This document shows, piece after piece, positions 9,199 to 18,871 of a DNA stretch of 64,000 nucleotides. Below the pieces are notes generated by a model that saw nothing but the letters and a program-made list of their open reading frames with translations, had not been told where the DNA came from and did no database searches. This DNA comes from an uncultured SAR116 cluster alpha proteobacterium (lineage in GTDB: Bacteria; Pseudomonadota; Alphaproteobacteria; Puniceispirillales; Puniceispirillaceae), in assembly GCA_902559985.1 (NCBI GenBank), contig CACEJY010000001.1, forward strand, positions 1 through 64,000, read 5' to 3'. Both the position numbers and the translations under genes were made by a program. Every line of letters starts with the position of its first letter. Within the stretch, counting starts at the first letter, position 1.

Positions 9199-9485
9199 GG
9201 ATATTTGTTTCTTTCCCTTCGCTCAAAATATGAGGCCAAAACAGACAGGGTGAAGGCCAGCGGAAGCACGTGGCACCATCGTGGAGAGTTTACGGCTGAT
9301 TTCGATGAAAGCAAAGCAGCATCTGCCAGTTTTGAAAACTTTTAAAAACTAACAAAAAAGTTTTGCGGAAAGTGACTATTATGTGACAATTTGAGAAATG
9401 CCACGTTTACAGCCGACACTCTAAAATCGAAATCCGCTCAATTTTGACGTCGGTTAGGACGACTTTATTTACAACGGGAACTATC

Positions 9486-10388
9486 ATGATGATTAAAGGC
9501 CTCATTGCCCCCATTCTCACACCTTTTGACGACACTCTAAACCTTGACCAATCGCTTTATAATAGTCTTGCCACACAACTGCTTGCAAATGGCGTTAGCG
9601 GTCTGGCGCCGTTCGGAACAACTGGCGAAGCCTTATCCGTTAGTCAAAGTGAACGCAAAGCCGCCCTTGAAGGTTTGGTGGCGGCGGGCGTTGACCCCGC
9701 GATAATGATTCCAGGCACAGGCCTTTGCAACCTTCCCGATACTATTGATCTGTGTCAGCACGCCGTTAGCCTTGGCTGTGCTGGGGTGATGGTGTTGCCA
9801 GCTTTCTATTTCAAGGGCATGAGTGATGATGGATTATATGACTATTATGCGCAATTGATTGCTGGTGTTAATGATCAGCGCTTGAAAATATATCTTTATC
9901 ACATCCCACAGGTTTCGGGAGTTGGCCTTTCAATCGACCTTGTGCGCAAATTACATGCCCATTTTCCAAATGTCGTTGTTGGCATTAAAGACAGTTCCGG
10001 TGATTGGGACAACACCAAAGCCCTATTAGATATTGAAGGGTTAATTGTCTATCCAGGCTCTGAGTTACCAATTATAGAAGCAGTCCGCCAAGGTGCACCT
10101 GGATGTATTTCCGCCACTGCTAATTTGAACGGCACTGATATTGCTGAGGTTATTGATTTGTGCCTTGCTGGTAAATGGGATGAGGCCGAGGTCAAGCATA
10201 AAAAAGTGCGGGCTGTGCGGCTTATGTTTCAGGATTACGCCCCAATTCCAGCACAAAAGGCCCTTCTTGCACGGTCAACAGGCAATAGCACTTGGAGCAA
10301 TCTTCGCCCACCAATGCGACCAATGGCCAAAGACAAGCTGGAGGCTCTGGCCGATAATCTCGCCAGCCAATTTGGCATGCAATTCTAA
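9486..10388 (+). CDS. Dihydrodipicolinate synthase/N-acetylneuraminate lyase family aldolase
   Basis: A class I pyruvate-dependent aldolase of 300 residues. The pyruvate carboxylate loop TTGE is at 45-48, the active-site tyrosine is Tyr138 in LYHIPQ, and the Schiff-base lysine is Lys168 in VGIKDSSGD. The residues after TTGE (ALSVS) differ from canonical DapA. With no other lysine genes nearby, a sugar-acid or other catabolic aldolase is as likely as lysine synthesis. Two ATG codons stand in tandem at 9486 and 9489; an upstream frame extension lacks family similarity. Confidence 0.88.
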   Translation: MMIKGLIAPILTPFDDTLNLDQSLYNSLATQLLANGVSGLAPFGTTGEALSVSQSERKAALEGLVAAGVDPAIMIPGTGLCNLPDTIDLCQHAVSLGCAGVMVLPAFYFKGMSDDGLYDYYAQLIAGVNDQRLKIYLYHIPQVSGVGLSIDLVRKLHAHFPNVVVGIKDSSGDWDNTKALLDIEGLIVYPGSELPIIEAVRQGAPGCISATANLNGTDIAEVIDLCLAGKWDEAEVKHKKVRAVRLMFQDYAPIPAQKALLARSTGNSTWSNLRPPMRPMAKDKLEALADNLASQFGMQF

Positions 10389-10464
10389 CACGTAATATGC
10401 CGTGTGCTATGTCCCTTTGGATCACCATTGGTCATTTGTTTGTATTATCTAACGAGGTTTGTCG

Positions 10465-10863
10465 ATGAAGCTTGCCCTCACCCTAACTGGCATTTGCCTA
10501 CTGACTGCGGGCATTTCAGGTTTGTTCTGGTTTTTCATGCCCGGTTTTAGCAACGATTTTGAGTCGCCAAAAATCATCATGGTAAAAGCCACGCTTGAAA
10601 ACCGCTGTAAAGTAATTGATGAAACATTTGTTGCCGAGGCACCAGATCAAGGACGTCGGGCGCCATTTCGTGATGGAATTGCGATAATGCGGCTTCCCGA
10701 GGGGGCAAAGATTCAACTGGCGGTCTCAAGCGCTTACCCAGCCTTCAGATATGATGGTGCGCCACAACCAGTCGCCCCGAATGTAACGCTGGTTGCCGAC
10801 TGCAGTGTATCACCCCGACTGAGATCAATTTTTGGGTCGATGAAAGAAACATTCAAGCAATAA
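10465..10863 (+). CDS. Small exported or anchored protein of unknown function
   Basis: A 132-residue protein with an N-terminal hydrophobic segment at about 3-25 (LTLTGICLLTAGISGLFWFF), suggesting a signal peptide or single anchor. Two cysteines lie in the predicted exported part, at NRCKV and ADCSV, and could form a disulfide. The start is ATG with CGAGG seven bases upstream; a TTG two codons earlier is less likely. It lies 76 bases after the aldolase gene on the same strand. I do not recognise a family. Confidence 0.6.
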   Translation: MKLALTLTGICLLTAGISGLFWFFMPGFSNDFESPKIIMVKATLENRCKVIDETFVAEAPDQGRRAPFRDGIAIMRLPEGAKIQLAVSSAYPAFRYDGAPQPVAPNVTLVADCSVSPRLRSIFGSMKETFKQ

Positions 10864-10897
10864 TCAACACATTGCTTAAGGCCCAAAAAGTTTGTAA

Positions 10898-12133
10898 TCA
10901 AATTACCTTGGCATTGCGCAAGGTGGCAATCTCTTCTGGCGACATGTCAGCCCATTCAGCGATGACCTGATCGCTATGTTCACCGAGCCGCGGCGGCGCA
11001 GCACGGTATTGTGCCGGGGTCAAACTAAGTTTAGCGGCGAAGGCAGTGGTTGAAATCTTACTGCCATCTTTACGCCATTGATCAATTCTGGCACCGCGTG
11101 CCTGAACATGCCGGTCCGCAAACACCTCAGAAATATTATTAATTGGGCCACAAGAAACACCAGCAGCCTCTAATGTTTCAATAAGCTGTTGGCGATCCAT
11201 CTTTAAAATAATATCAGCAAGGATTGCATCCAGTTGTTCACGGTTTTTGATACGCGTCTCATTAGTTGCAAAGTCAGCATGATCAGCCAGATCGGGAACA
11301 GCCAATGCCGCTGTCAAACGAATAAATTGTTTGTCATTCCCGCAGGCAACAATCACAAACCCATCACGCGCCCGATAAACGGTATAGGGAACAACACTTG
11401 GATGGCTGTTACCCATGCGGCCTGGACACACCTCCGCGTTTAACCAATTTGCAGATTGATTCGCTAGCATTGAGATTTGACTATCGAGAAGCGCGCAATC
11501 AATATGCTGGCCCTTGCCAGTTCGAGCACGATAATGAAGCGCCGCTAGAGCGGCATTAGCGGCGAACATGCCGGTAAACAAATCACATACAGCAACTCCA
11601 ACTTTCATTGGCGCACTGCCCGGGCTGCCATCAGGCTGGCCTGTAATGCTCATCAGCCCGCCCATGCCCTGTATCAAAAAATCATATCCTGATCTGTGCG
11701 AATAGGGCCCTGTTTGACCAAAACCCGTAATTGAACAATAAATGATTCCTGGATTAATGGCGGCAATTGACACGTAATCCAGACCATATTTCTTTAATCC
11801 GCCCGGTTTGAAATTTTCAATTATTATATCAGCCTTTTGGGCCAGCTTCCGCACAAGATCGGCGCCACCCTCGGTTGAAAAGTCAATTGTAACGGATCGC
11901 TTGTTACGATTACAGGCGGAAAAATAAGCGGCAGAATCACGACTGCCATCAGCATTCTGGGAAAAAGGCGGGCCCCATTTACGTGTATCATCTCCACCAT
12001 CCGGATTTTCTACCTTCACCACATCCGCACCAAGATCCGCAAACATCTGTGCCGCATAAGGCCCAGCCAAAATCCGACTTAGGTCCAACACTTTTAATCC
12101 AGCAAGCGCCATCGGGGTTTCGTGATCTGTCAT
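10898..12133 (-). CDS. Class III (CaiB/BaiF family) CoA-transferase
   Basis: A 411-residue enzyme transferring CoA between acyl groups through a covalent aspartyl intermediate. The N-terminal GLKVLDLSRILAGP and the ADIIIENFKPGG motifs are typical. By alignment with formyl-CoA transferase, Asp184 in VCDLFTG is the catalytic aspartate. It is divergent from an acyl-CoA dehydrogenase gene 170 bases away. Such pairs are common in carnitine or carboxylate catabolism, but the substrate is unknown. Confidence 0.92.
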   Translation of the reverse strand: MTDHETPMALAGLKVLDLSRILAGPYAAQMFADLGADVVKVENPDGGDDTRKWGPPFSQNADGSRDSAAYFSACNRNKRSVTIDFSTEGGADLVRKLAQKADIIIENFKPGGLKKYGLDYVSIAAINPGIIYCSITGFGQTGPYSHRSGYDFLIQGMGGLMSITGQPDGSPGSAPMKVGVAVCDLFTGMFAANAALAALHYRARTGKGQHIDCALLDSQISMLANQSANWLNAEVCPGRMGNSHPSVVPYTVYRARDGFVIVACGNDKQFIRLTAALAVPDLADHADFATNETRIKNREQLDAILADIILKMDRQQLIETLEAAGVSCGPINNISEVFADRHVQARGARIDQWRKDGSKISTTAFAAKLSLTPAQYRAAPPRLGEHSDQVIAEWADMSPEEIATLRNAKVI

Positions 12134-12303
12134 TATCTGTCCTGCTATAATAGTTCCGCTGCCAAAGTTAGATTGCCTGACCCGCTAAAATAGGTGATTT
12201 TCAATTTACAGCCTATGGGAAAATTGGCAGGCTTACCATTCGCAACTTTCATAGATTTTGCAGTGCCACTCGCCCTGCTTTCACTCACCCAGATGGACAG
12301 ATC

Positions 12304-13464
12304 ATGGATTTTTCACTCAGCGCTGAACAACAAATGCTTCAGGAGACGGCACGCCGCTTTGCGCAAGCAGAACTGCCCGCTCATGCCACAGATATTGAAA
12401 ATAACAACGCGCCGCCAAATCTGGTTCTTCGCAAACGCTTCGCCGAAATGGGCTTTATGGGCATCAATTTACCATCTGCCTATGGTGGGGCTGGGCTTGG
12501 GCATTTCGAGGCTGTATTGATTTTGGAAGAGCTAGCAAAAATTTCTGTCGCGGTCGCGTTTCCTGTTTTTGAAGCCAGTTTTGGGCCGGCCCTTGCAATT
12601 GCACATTTTGCGCCAAAAGCATTACAACAACGTATTCTTCCACAAGTCTGTTCAGGTGAAATGGTAGTTGCCATTTCCATGTCCGAACCAAATGCCGGGA
12701 CGGCGCTGACCGACCTTAAAACCAGAGGCAAGCTAAGTGGTGATAAAATCATACTAAATGGCAGCAAACGCTGGTGCTCCGGCGGTGGTCATGCTGATGC
12801 CTATGTTGTTTATTGCCGCCTGTCTAATGATCCGGGAGCCAAGGGTATTGGCGCAGTATTGGTAGAAAAAGGTAGCCAGGGGTTTACCTTCGGAGCCCCA
12901 GAGTCACATATGGGCTGGCGCGGCATTGCCAGTGCCGATATGTTTTTTGATAATGTTGAAGTACCTGTCGAAAATATTATTGTTCCAGCGGGAGGCTTTA
13001 AAAAGCTGATGGAAGCCTTTGACCTAGAGCGCTGCGGCAATACTACTATGAGTCTTGCGTGCGGTCAGTCCGCCTTTGATTATGCGCTTGATTATGTGCA
13101 AGAGCGCGAACAATTCGGCAAACCAATAATTGAATTTCAAGCCGTACAATTGCAGATTGCCCAGATGAAAATGAAGCTAGATGCGGCGAGGCTTCTTTTG
13201 TATCGAGCAGTCAATAATGCTGAACAGTCCCTGCCATCGATTGCAGATAGCTCAATCGCAAAATGCTATGCCAATGAAATTGCACGTGAGGTTGCCGGAG
13301 CTGCAGTACAATTGATGGGCGGTTATGGCTATTCAAAATCCTATCCAATGGAGCAGAAAATGCGTGATGCCTGGGGGTGGGGCATTGCTGGTGGGTCGAT
13401 TGACATCCAAAAGGTAAATATTGCCGCTGCTCTTACTGGAAAAAGGTTTAACCAGAGAGGTTAG
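12304..13464 (+). CDS. Acyl-CoA dehydrogenase
   Basis: An FAD enzyme of 386 residues introducing a trans-2 double bond in an acyl-CoA. The N-terminal helical domain starts with DFSLSAEQQMLQETARRF. The flavin-contact segment VAISMSEPNAGT is near 121-132. The C-terminal signature MGGYGYSKSYPMEQKMRDA is near 338-356. Chain-length specificity is not readable. It stands across a 170-base divergent promoter region from the CoA-transferase, and its 3' end is 3 bases from that of the convergent dipeptidase. Confidence 0.93.
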   Translation: MDFSLSAEQQMLQETARRFAQAELPAHATDIENNNAPPNLVLRKRFAEMGFMGINLPSAYGGAGLGHFEAVLILEELAKISVAVAFPVFEASFGPALAIAHFAPKALQQRILPQVCSGEMVVAISMSEPNAGTALTDLKTRGKLSGDKIILNGSKRWCSGGGHADAYVVYCRLSNDPGAKGIGAVLVEKGSQGFTFGAPESHMGWRGIASADMFFDNVEVPVENIIVPAGGFKKLMEAFDLERCGNTTMSLACGQSAFDYALDYVQEREQFGKPIIEFQAVQLQIAQMKMKLDAARLLLYRAVNNAEQSLPSIADSSIAKCYANEIAREVAGAAVQLMGGYGYSKSYPMEQKMRDAWGWGIAGGSIDIQKVNIAAALTGKRFNQRG

Positions 13465-13467
13465 CCG

Positions 13468-14544
13468 TTACCCCTTCCATATTTTGCCAAGAATATTCAC
13501 CCAATTTGCATGGCATAATTTAGTCATCAGCGCATTGTCATATCCATGGGCGCGCATGGCCTCACGCAGGGCTGGTAAACCGGCGGCATTGCCAATGCCA
13601 TGGGGCACTGTAGTGCCATCAAAGTCTGAACCAAGCCCTACTCTATCCTCCCCTAGATAGGCAAGCAAATGATCAAGATGGCGAAGCATGACGTCAAAAC
13701 CAGTATCAGCCTGCATGCGGCCATCTGGGCGTAAAAAGGCGACCGCAAAATTTAGCCCCACCATCCCATCACTTTCGGCAATCGCCGCAAGCTGCCGGTC
13801 TGTCAGGTTGCGTGCATGTGGGCTAATTGCGTAGGCGTTCGAGTGAGTGGCAACAAGTGGGGCGGATGATTGTTTGGCAACATCCCAAAAACCGGCTTCA
13901 TTCAAATGCGATAGATCAATAAGAATACCATTATCGTCACAATATTGGACCAGTCTTTTACCATCCTCACTAAGGCCCGGACCAATATCACCATTGCTTG
14001 GAAAGCGAAATGGCACACCATGTCCAAATCGGTTTGGCCGGCTCCATAACGGACCAATTGATCGCAAGCCAGCACGCTGAAACATATCCAGGTTATAAAA
14101 ATCACGATCAATCGGCTCAGCACCTTCAATGTGCATAATAGCGGCAATTTTGTTCTGTTTAAGACAGGATTGTAGCATCGCCGCGTTGGTGCAGATCGTC
14201 ACGTAGCCAGCTTGTTCCATCCGATGCAGAATTGCCGCCTGTGCGATAGCAATCGGAAGGGCCTCATCTACAGAGATTTCCGGAGGCAAGGGTAAATCAT
14301 ATTTTGGCAGATTCATCTGCGAGTTCTTACTATCCAGATCGATGGGCGATGGTACCCAGATAGCAAAAAACCCACCCCCAAAACCACCTTTGCGCATCTT
14401 ATCCATATCGAGATGGCCCGGCATTTCACCTGCAAAAACATCAAGATTAATAGACCCACCCGAGCACAAGCCTGATTTACATAAAAGCGATAGAATGTCG
14501 TTATGCCCATCAAAAATAAGTGGGGTTCTTAGTACAGGTTTCAT
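13468..14544 (-). CDS. Membrane dipeptidase family (M19) metallopeptidase
   Basis: A 358-residue (beta/alpha)8 binuclear zinc peptidase. The metal motifs are His14-x-Asp16 (GHNDIL), the bridging Glu in HIEGAEP, histidines in DLSHLNEAG and VATHSNAYA, and Asp in GLGSDFDGT. No signal peptide is seen, so it is likely cytoplasmic despite the family name. Family members hydrolyse dipeptides, including D-amino-acid types. The next minus-strand gene upstream, the YtoQ-like gene, lies 20 bases away, suggesting an operon. Confidence 0.92.
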   Translation of the reverse strand: MKPVLRTPLIFDGHNDILSLLCKSGLCSGGSINLDVFAGEMPGHLDMDKMRKGGFGGGFFAIWVPSPIDLDSKNSQMNLPKYDLPLPPEISVDEALPIAIAQAAILHRMEQAGYVTICTNAAMLQSCLKQNKIAAIMHIEGAEPIDRDFYNLDMFQRAGLRSIGPLWSRPNRFGHGVPFRFPSNGDIGPGLSEDGKRLVQYCDDNGILIDLSHLNEAGFWDVAKQSSAPLVATHSNAYAISPHARNLTDRQLAAIAESDGMVGLNFAVAFLRPDGRMQADTGFDVMLRHLDHLLAYLGEDRVGLGSDFDGTTVPHGIGNAAGLPALREAMRAHGYDNALMTKLCHANWVNILGKIWKG

Positions 14545-14564
14545 CCTTAAAGCTCTCTCGGTCT

Positions 14565-15014
14565 CTAGAGTTTGCCAGTAATCACATAATTTAATATTGC
14601 AGCGACCTGGTCAGCAGTTTCAACCGTCGCAAGAGCTGCGCCATCAACTTCTTTCAGGGCATGCTGATGATCGCTGCCATGCATGATTACCAATGCCTTG
14701 CCAAGGGCCGCCGCATAACCGGCATCAAAAGCAGCATTCCATTGCTTATATTTTTCTCCAAAACGTACCACAACAACATCAGCGCGGGAGAGCGCGGTAC
14801 GGGTGCGAATGGCATTAAGTTTGGCCCCTTTATGATCATGCCAGAATTTATCCGGTTCGTCCCCCATGATTGCAACCCCGCAATCATCGGATGCGCCGTG
14901 GTCGGTTACCGGACCGAGAAAGGTAATGTCAAGTTGCTGTTTTTTGCAAGCAGCGGCCACTTCCTCTCGCCAATCTGTGTGAATTTCACCTGATAGATAG
15001 ACTGTTAATTTCAT
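14565..15014 (-). CDS. YtoQ family protein
   Basis: A 149-residue protein resembling Bacillus YtoQ, a nucleoside 2-deoxyribosyltransferase-like fold. It begins KLTVYLSGEIHTDWREEV and contains NAIRTRTALSRADVVVVRFG, an arrangement seen in such folds. The activity of YtoQ proteins is not established. It is probably co-transcribed with the dipeptidase downstream and lies 54 bases from the dehydrogenase upstream. Confidence 0.8.
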   Translation of the reverse strand: MKLTVYLSGEIHTDWREEVAAACKKQQLDITFLGPVTDHGASDDCGVAIMGDEPDKFWHDHKGAKLNAIRTRTALSRADVVVVRFGEKYKQWNAAFDAGYAAALGKALVIMHGSDHQHALKEVDGAALATVETADQVAAILNYVITGKL

Positions 15015-15068
15015 CTCTTACCTCTTTCTTCGATTGTTTTTATCGGCAACAGCGCCCCTAGCAAGCCC

Positions 15069-16007
15069 CTATTTAGGACGAATGCGCGCACCGGTTTTAG
15101 TCTCATATTCAAGTGCAACAAGGCTCATATCAGCAGTATCACCATGGGTGTGCATAGCATCTTGAAGCTCAGCAAATGCCACCTCGCCAAGGGGCATTTT
15201 CTGGGCAAGGCCAGCCGCCATGTCAAGCGCCAATCCGGCGTCTTTTTCCATCAATGCCATTGAAAAACCCTGATGCATTTTCCCTGATAGAATATTATCC
15301 GGTAGAGTAATCTCGGTTGCATAATTGCGGCCGGAACTTTTTTGCAAAATATCAACAGCCCGTTCCGCATCCACACCGACATTTATCAACAAAGACACCA
15401 CTTCGAAACTGGCCATACGGCAAATAAGGTTCAGCAAATTGTTACCTGCCTTTAACGCGTGGCCAGCGCCAACTGGTCCAGCGTGGAAGATATTGCTGCT
15501 AATAACCTTTAAAGTGGGCAGAATCTGTTCATAGAGCTTATCCTCACCACCAACCATGATGGCAATGGTTCCTTCGCGGGCACCACGAGGACCACCGCTA
15601 ACCGGCGCATCAACAAATATCACACCGGCCTTGGCAAGGCGAGCGGCCTGGTCCCGGCTTATTGCCGGGTCGCCAGATGTCATATCAACAAAAATCTGTC
15701 CTGGTTTTAAATCGCGAGAAATGCCTGCGTCGCCGAAAAGCACTGTTTCCGTCACTGCAGATGTAGGCAGACAGGCAAAAATAATGTCGCAGGATTTGCA
15801 GAGCTCTAATGAACTTTTTGCAGCAATTGCACCTTTTTCAATAAACGGGGCCAATTTAATGCTGTCGGGGTCGTAGACCATTAATGGCAGTCCGTCAATT
15901 TTTGGCCTTGTTAAGCGCATCGCAATGGCGCTACCCATGTTCCCGAGGCCAATAAAGCCAATTTTCCCCTTTCTTTCCCATGTCGAGAGAGTTTTTTTGT
16001 CAATCAC
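15069..16007 (-). CDS. Beta-hydroxyacid dehydrogenase, second paralogue
   Basis: NAD(P)-dependent dehydrogenase of the 3-hydroxyisobutyrate dehydrogenase family, about 312 residues. The Rossmann motif KIGFIGLGNMGSAI begins the domain. DAPVSGGPRGAREG is the substrate signature, and the catalytic lysine lies in GHALKAGNNL. The start is probably GTG at 16007, which has GGGGAG nine bases upstream; an ATG or other start 15 codons earlier adds residues unlike the family. It leads a likely minus-strand operon with the ytoQ-like and dipeptidase genes. Confidence 0.88.
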   Translation of the reverse strand: MIDKKTLSTWERKGKIGFIGLGNMGSAIAMRLTRPKIDGLPLMVYDPDSIKLAPFIEKGAIAAKSSLELCKSCDIIFACLPTSAVTETVLFGDAGISRDLKPGQIFVDMTSGDPAISRDQAARLAKAGVIFVDAPVSGGPRGAREGTIAIMVGGEDKLYEQILPTLKVISSNIFHAGPVGAGHALKAGNNLLNLICRMASFEVVSLLINVGVDAERAVDILQKSSGRNYATEITLPDNILSGKMHQGFSMALMEKDAGLALDMAAGLAQKMPLGEVAFAELQDAMHTHGDTADMSLVALEYETKTGARIRPK

Positions 16008-16268
16008 GTCATTATGCTCCCCAAAATAAAAGATAGTCGGTCCTTTTTGCAAAAGAGATAAGATAACAAAAGAATATCAAGCATCATGCGAAGCGATTTA
16101 TAGTTATTCGCTGATCCAAAACCACAAAATCGGTCGCATCTAATTTGCCAATTTCCCAAAAAAACTGGTAATTATTTGCAAACTCAAATGTTAAACCGCT
16201 ACCATGTTACATAACTTATATTCAGCCATTTGCTCCCAAAAATAAACATCACTGATCGAATTTCTTAC

Positions 16269-17552
16269 ATGAAAAAAAATACGCGGCAGTCAAAATCAAA
16301 ATTTTATGCCCCACTCGCTGTTCTTGTTTTTTGTCTCACCATGATTGCTGTCAGCCGCGGCATGGGCGAAACCTATGGTGTTTTTCTCTTACCCATCAGC
16401 GAAACCTTTCAATGGAACCGAGCAAGTGTGACATCAGTATTTTCGATTTACATGGTATCATTTGGCCTTGGTTCATTCTTGTCAGGCATTGTGTTTGACC
16501 GGCTTGGCCCAAAATTCAATTACATCATTGGCCTCTTGATGCTGGCAAGTTGTTACGGCTTTGCGGGTCGATTGGAGTCTTTGCTAGCCTTTTGCCTAGT
16601 TGTTGGGGTGTGCGGGGGCGTTGGAAGTGCATTAGTCGGCATTGTGCCAACTCAAAGCTTAATTGCGCGCTGGTTCAAGCAGCGGCGAGCAGCGGCAATG
16701 TCAATCGCTTATTCCGGGCAGGGCCTTGGTGTCATGCTTTTGGCTCCGGCCGCTCAGATAGCGATTGATGCATATGGTTGGAAGGGGGCTTACGAGCTTG
16801 TGAGCTTGGGTTTTATCGGTTGTTTTACAATAATTTTACTAATGCCGTGGCGGCGCATTGCAAACGGGGCCATTACGCCTGCCGCCAGTCCATTGGCAAA
16901 AGATCGAGCCCTACAGAACAAGGTTTTTGATCAAAACATCAAACCAGCCATCAAAGAATTATCACTGCGGGAGGCTATAAGGCGTCCGGAATTTTGGGGA
17001 TTTTTTACTATTTTTGGCGCAACAGCCATCGCAGTTTTTGGTATTTCACTTCAAACTGTTGCATATCTTATCGATCAAGGCTTCGAGCCGGTTTTTGCAG
17101 CATTTTCATTTGGCCTGATTGGAATGCTGACTATTGCGGGCATTGCAATCACTGGCATTCTCGCAGATCGGTTTCCACGGCATATTATTGCCACTTGCAG
17201 TTACGGCCTTACAGTGCTCGGTGTCATCGCTTTAGCTTGCTTACAGGTCCACCAAAGCAAGATTCTTTTGGCAATTTTCATTGTTTGTTTTGGGCTTTCG
17301 GCTGGAGCTCGCGGCCCCATAATCACCACTCAAATGGCTGAGCTTTTTGCAGGACGCGGGTTAGCCTCTATTTTTGGAGCTACTGGTGTTGGGAATGGAT
17401 GCGGTGCCGCAATTGGTGCTTTTTTGGCCGGGCTTAGCTACGACATTACGGGAGGTTACTCTTTAGGGTTTTTTGTCAGCTTGATATTCCTTTGCATCGG
17501 AATGTCAATGTTTTGGGTGATTCCAGGCATCAAGAACAACAGAATCAAATAA
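16269..17552 (+). CDS. MFS transporter
   Basis: A 427-residue inner-membrane carrier with about 12 predicted helices. The intracellular loop FDRLGPK between helices 2 and 3 and the repeat LADRFPRH in the second half match the MFS. The N-terminal half resembles the monocarboxylate/OFA-like group (GETYGVFLLPISETFQWNRA). It heads a plus-strand series with two CoA-transferases and two glutathione-dependent proteins, so it may import their carboxylate substrate. The ATG at 16269 is preferred to an upstream TTG. Confidence 0.9.
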   Translation: MKKNTRQSKSKFYAPLAVLVFCLTMIAVSRGMGETYGVFLLPISETFQWNRASVTSVFSIYMVSFGLGSFLSGIVFDRLGPKFNYIIGLLMLASCYGFAGRLESLLAFCLVVGVCGGVGSALVGIVPTQSLIARWFKQRRAAAMSIAYSGQGLGVMLLAPAAQIAIDAYGWKGAYELVSLGFIGCFTIILLMPWRRIANGAITPAASPLAKDRALQNKVFDQNIKPAIKELSLREAIRRPEFWGFFTIFGATAIAVFGISLQTVAYLIDQGFEPVFAAFSFGLIGMLTIAGIAITGILADRFPRHIIATCSYGLTVLGVIALACLQVHQSKILLAIFIVCFGLSAGARGPIITTQMAELFAGRGLASIFGATGVGNGCGAAIGAFLAGLSYDITGGYSLGFFVSLIFLCIGMSMFWVIPGIKNNRIK

Positions 17553-17614
17553 TTTTTGTAATTTTCATAAATATCTGATTGGGTTTTCAAAGAGACAGTA
17601 AAATAGGAAACAAA

Positions 17615-18832
17615 ATGGCTGATGACCCCAATGATGAAAAGGCACTTCACGGAATAAAGGTGCTTGATTTAACCAGATTTCTATCGGGCCCACAAACGAC
17701 CCTTTTTTTGGCTGCACTGGGGGCAGAAGTTGTTAAAATTGATGACCCCAAACTGGGTGATCCTGTCGCAAATTCACCACCATTTTTTGGCAAGAATGGT
17801 GTGTCAATGTCACAAAATTCAGCGACCGACGTGGGCATCGCGTACTTAAAGCGAGCAAGATCAAAAAAATCCATTGAATTAGACCTAAAGAATGCCCAAG
17901 ACCTCGATCTATTCAAAAAATTAGTCAAAAAGGCAGATATTATTGTTGAGAATTTTAGATTTGGAGTTACGCAACGGCTCGGTATTGATTACGAGCATTT
18001 AAAATCAATTAATCCAACTATAATTTATTGCTCAATCACTGGTTACGGAACCACAGGACCCGCTGCAAACAAAAAGGCTTTTGACGCAACTGTCCAAGCA
18101 GCAGCCGGATTAATGAGCGTGACTGGCGACCCCGAGGGCCCATCAATGAAAATTGGCTCATCAATGGGCGACACGATTGCAGGCACATTCGCTTTTTCTG
18201 CTATTTTAGCGAGTTTGCTGCGGCGCGCAAAGACTGGCGATGGCGAATTCATAGATGTTTCAATGACAGATTGCTTGATAGCTTTGCTTTATGATGAGCC
18301 TTGGGATTGTTATGACACATTGGGGCTAAGCAAAAGACAAGGAAATCGTATAATGCGATTTTCACCCTTCAATTGCTATCGAGCAAAGGACGGTGAGGTC
18401 GTCCTGGGTGCGGCTTCAGAAAAAGAATGGGATGATATCCTTGAAATGATTGATCAGGAGGACATCAAATATTTCAGCAAGCTCTCAAGTGTCAGCGACC
18501 GTATTCAAAACAACCAAGAAGTTGATGCATTGATGAGTGCTTGGACATCTAAGCATAGCGTCAGAGAAATAGTGGATTTATGTGATGCCTATGGAGTTTC
18601 GTGCAGTCCAGTTAATGACGCTTCAAAAATATTGGATTGGGAACAGGTTGTGTTACGAAACATTCTTACTCCGGTACAACACTCTCATTTTTCAAGCAAG
18701 AGCGGGCCGTTGGCAGCAAACTTTCCGGTCAAATTTTCAAAGTCTGAAGTATCGTTAAAGAAACCAGCACCAAAGCCAAACGAACACTTTGAGGAAATTA
18801 TGAAAACGTGGCTCGGTGGTGAAATCAACTAA
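17615..18832 (+). CDS. Class III CoA-transferase, second
   Basis: A 405-residue CaiB/BaiF enzyme. GIKVLDLTRFLSGPQ starts the fold, and Asp186 in SMGDTIAG aligns with the catalytic aspartate of formyl-CoA transferase. ADIIVENFRFG is also typical. The start is the ATG at 17615 preceded by AGGAAAC. It lies 62 bases after the MFS gene and 39 bases before the HCCA isomerase-like gene, so it probably belongs to their operon. It is only distantly related to the third CoA-transferase at the end of this series. Confidence 0.9.
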   Translation: MADDPNDEKALHGIKVLDLTRFLSGPQTTLFLAALGAEVVKIDDPKLGDPVANSPPFFGKNGVSMSQNSATDVGIAYLKRARSKKSIELDLKNAQDLDLFKKLVKKADIIVENFRFGVTQRLGIDYEHLKSINPTIIYCSITGYGTTGPAANKKAFDATVQAAAGLMSVTGDPEGPSMKIGSSMGDTIAGTFAFSAILASLLRRAKTGDGEFIDVSMTDCLIALLYDEPWDCYDTLGLSKRQGNRIMRFSPFNCYRAKDGEVVLGAASEKEWDDILEMIDQEDIKYFSKLSSVSDRIQNNQEVDALMSAWTSKHSVREIVDLCDAYGVSCSPVNDASKILDWEQVVLRNILTPVQHSHFSSKSGPLAANFPVKFSKSEVSLKKPAPKPNEHFEEIMKTWLGGEIN

Positions 18833-18871
18833 GGTTTAATTAAACTTAAAAAAACATGAAAGGGGAGCATC

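Noticed and set aside
9335..9364. AAAACTTTT...AAAAGTTTT inverted repeat between pyk and the aldolase gene
   Set aside because: It lies in a generally A/T-rich stretch where such matches are expected by chance, and it is in a divergent promoter region, not after a gene.
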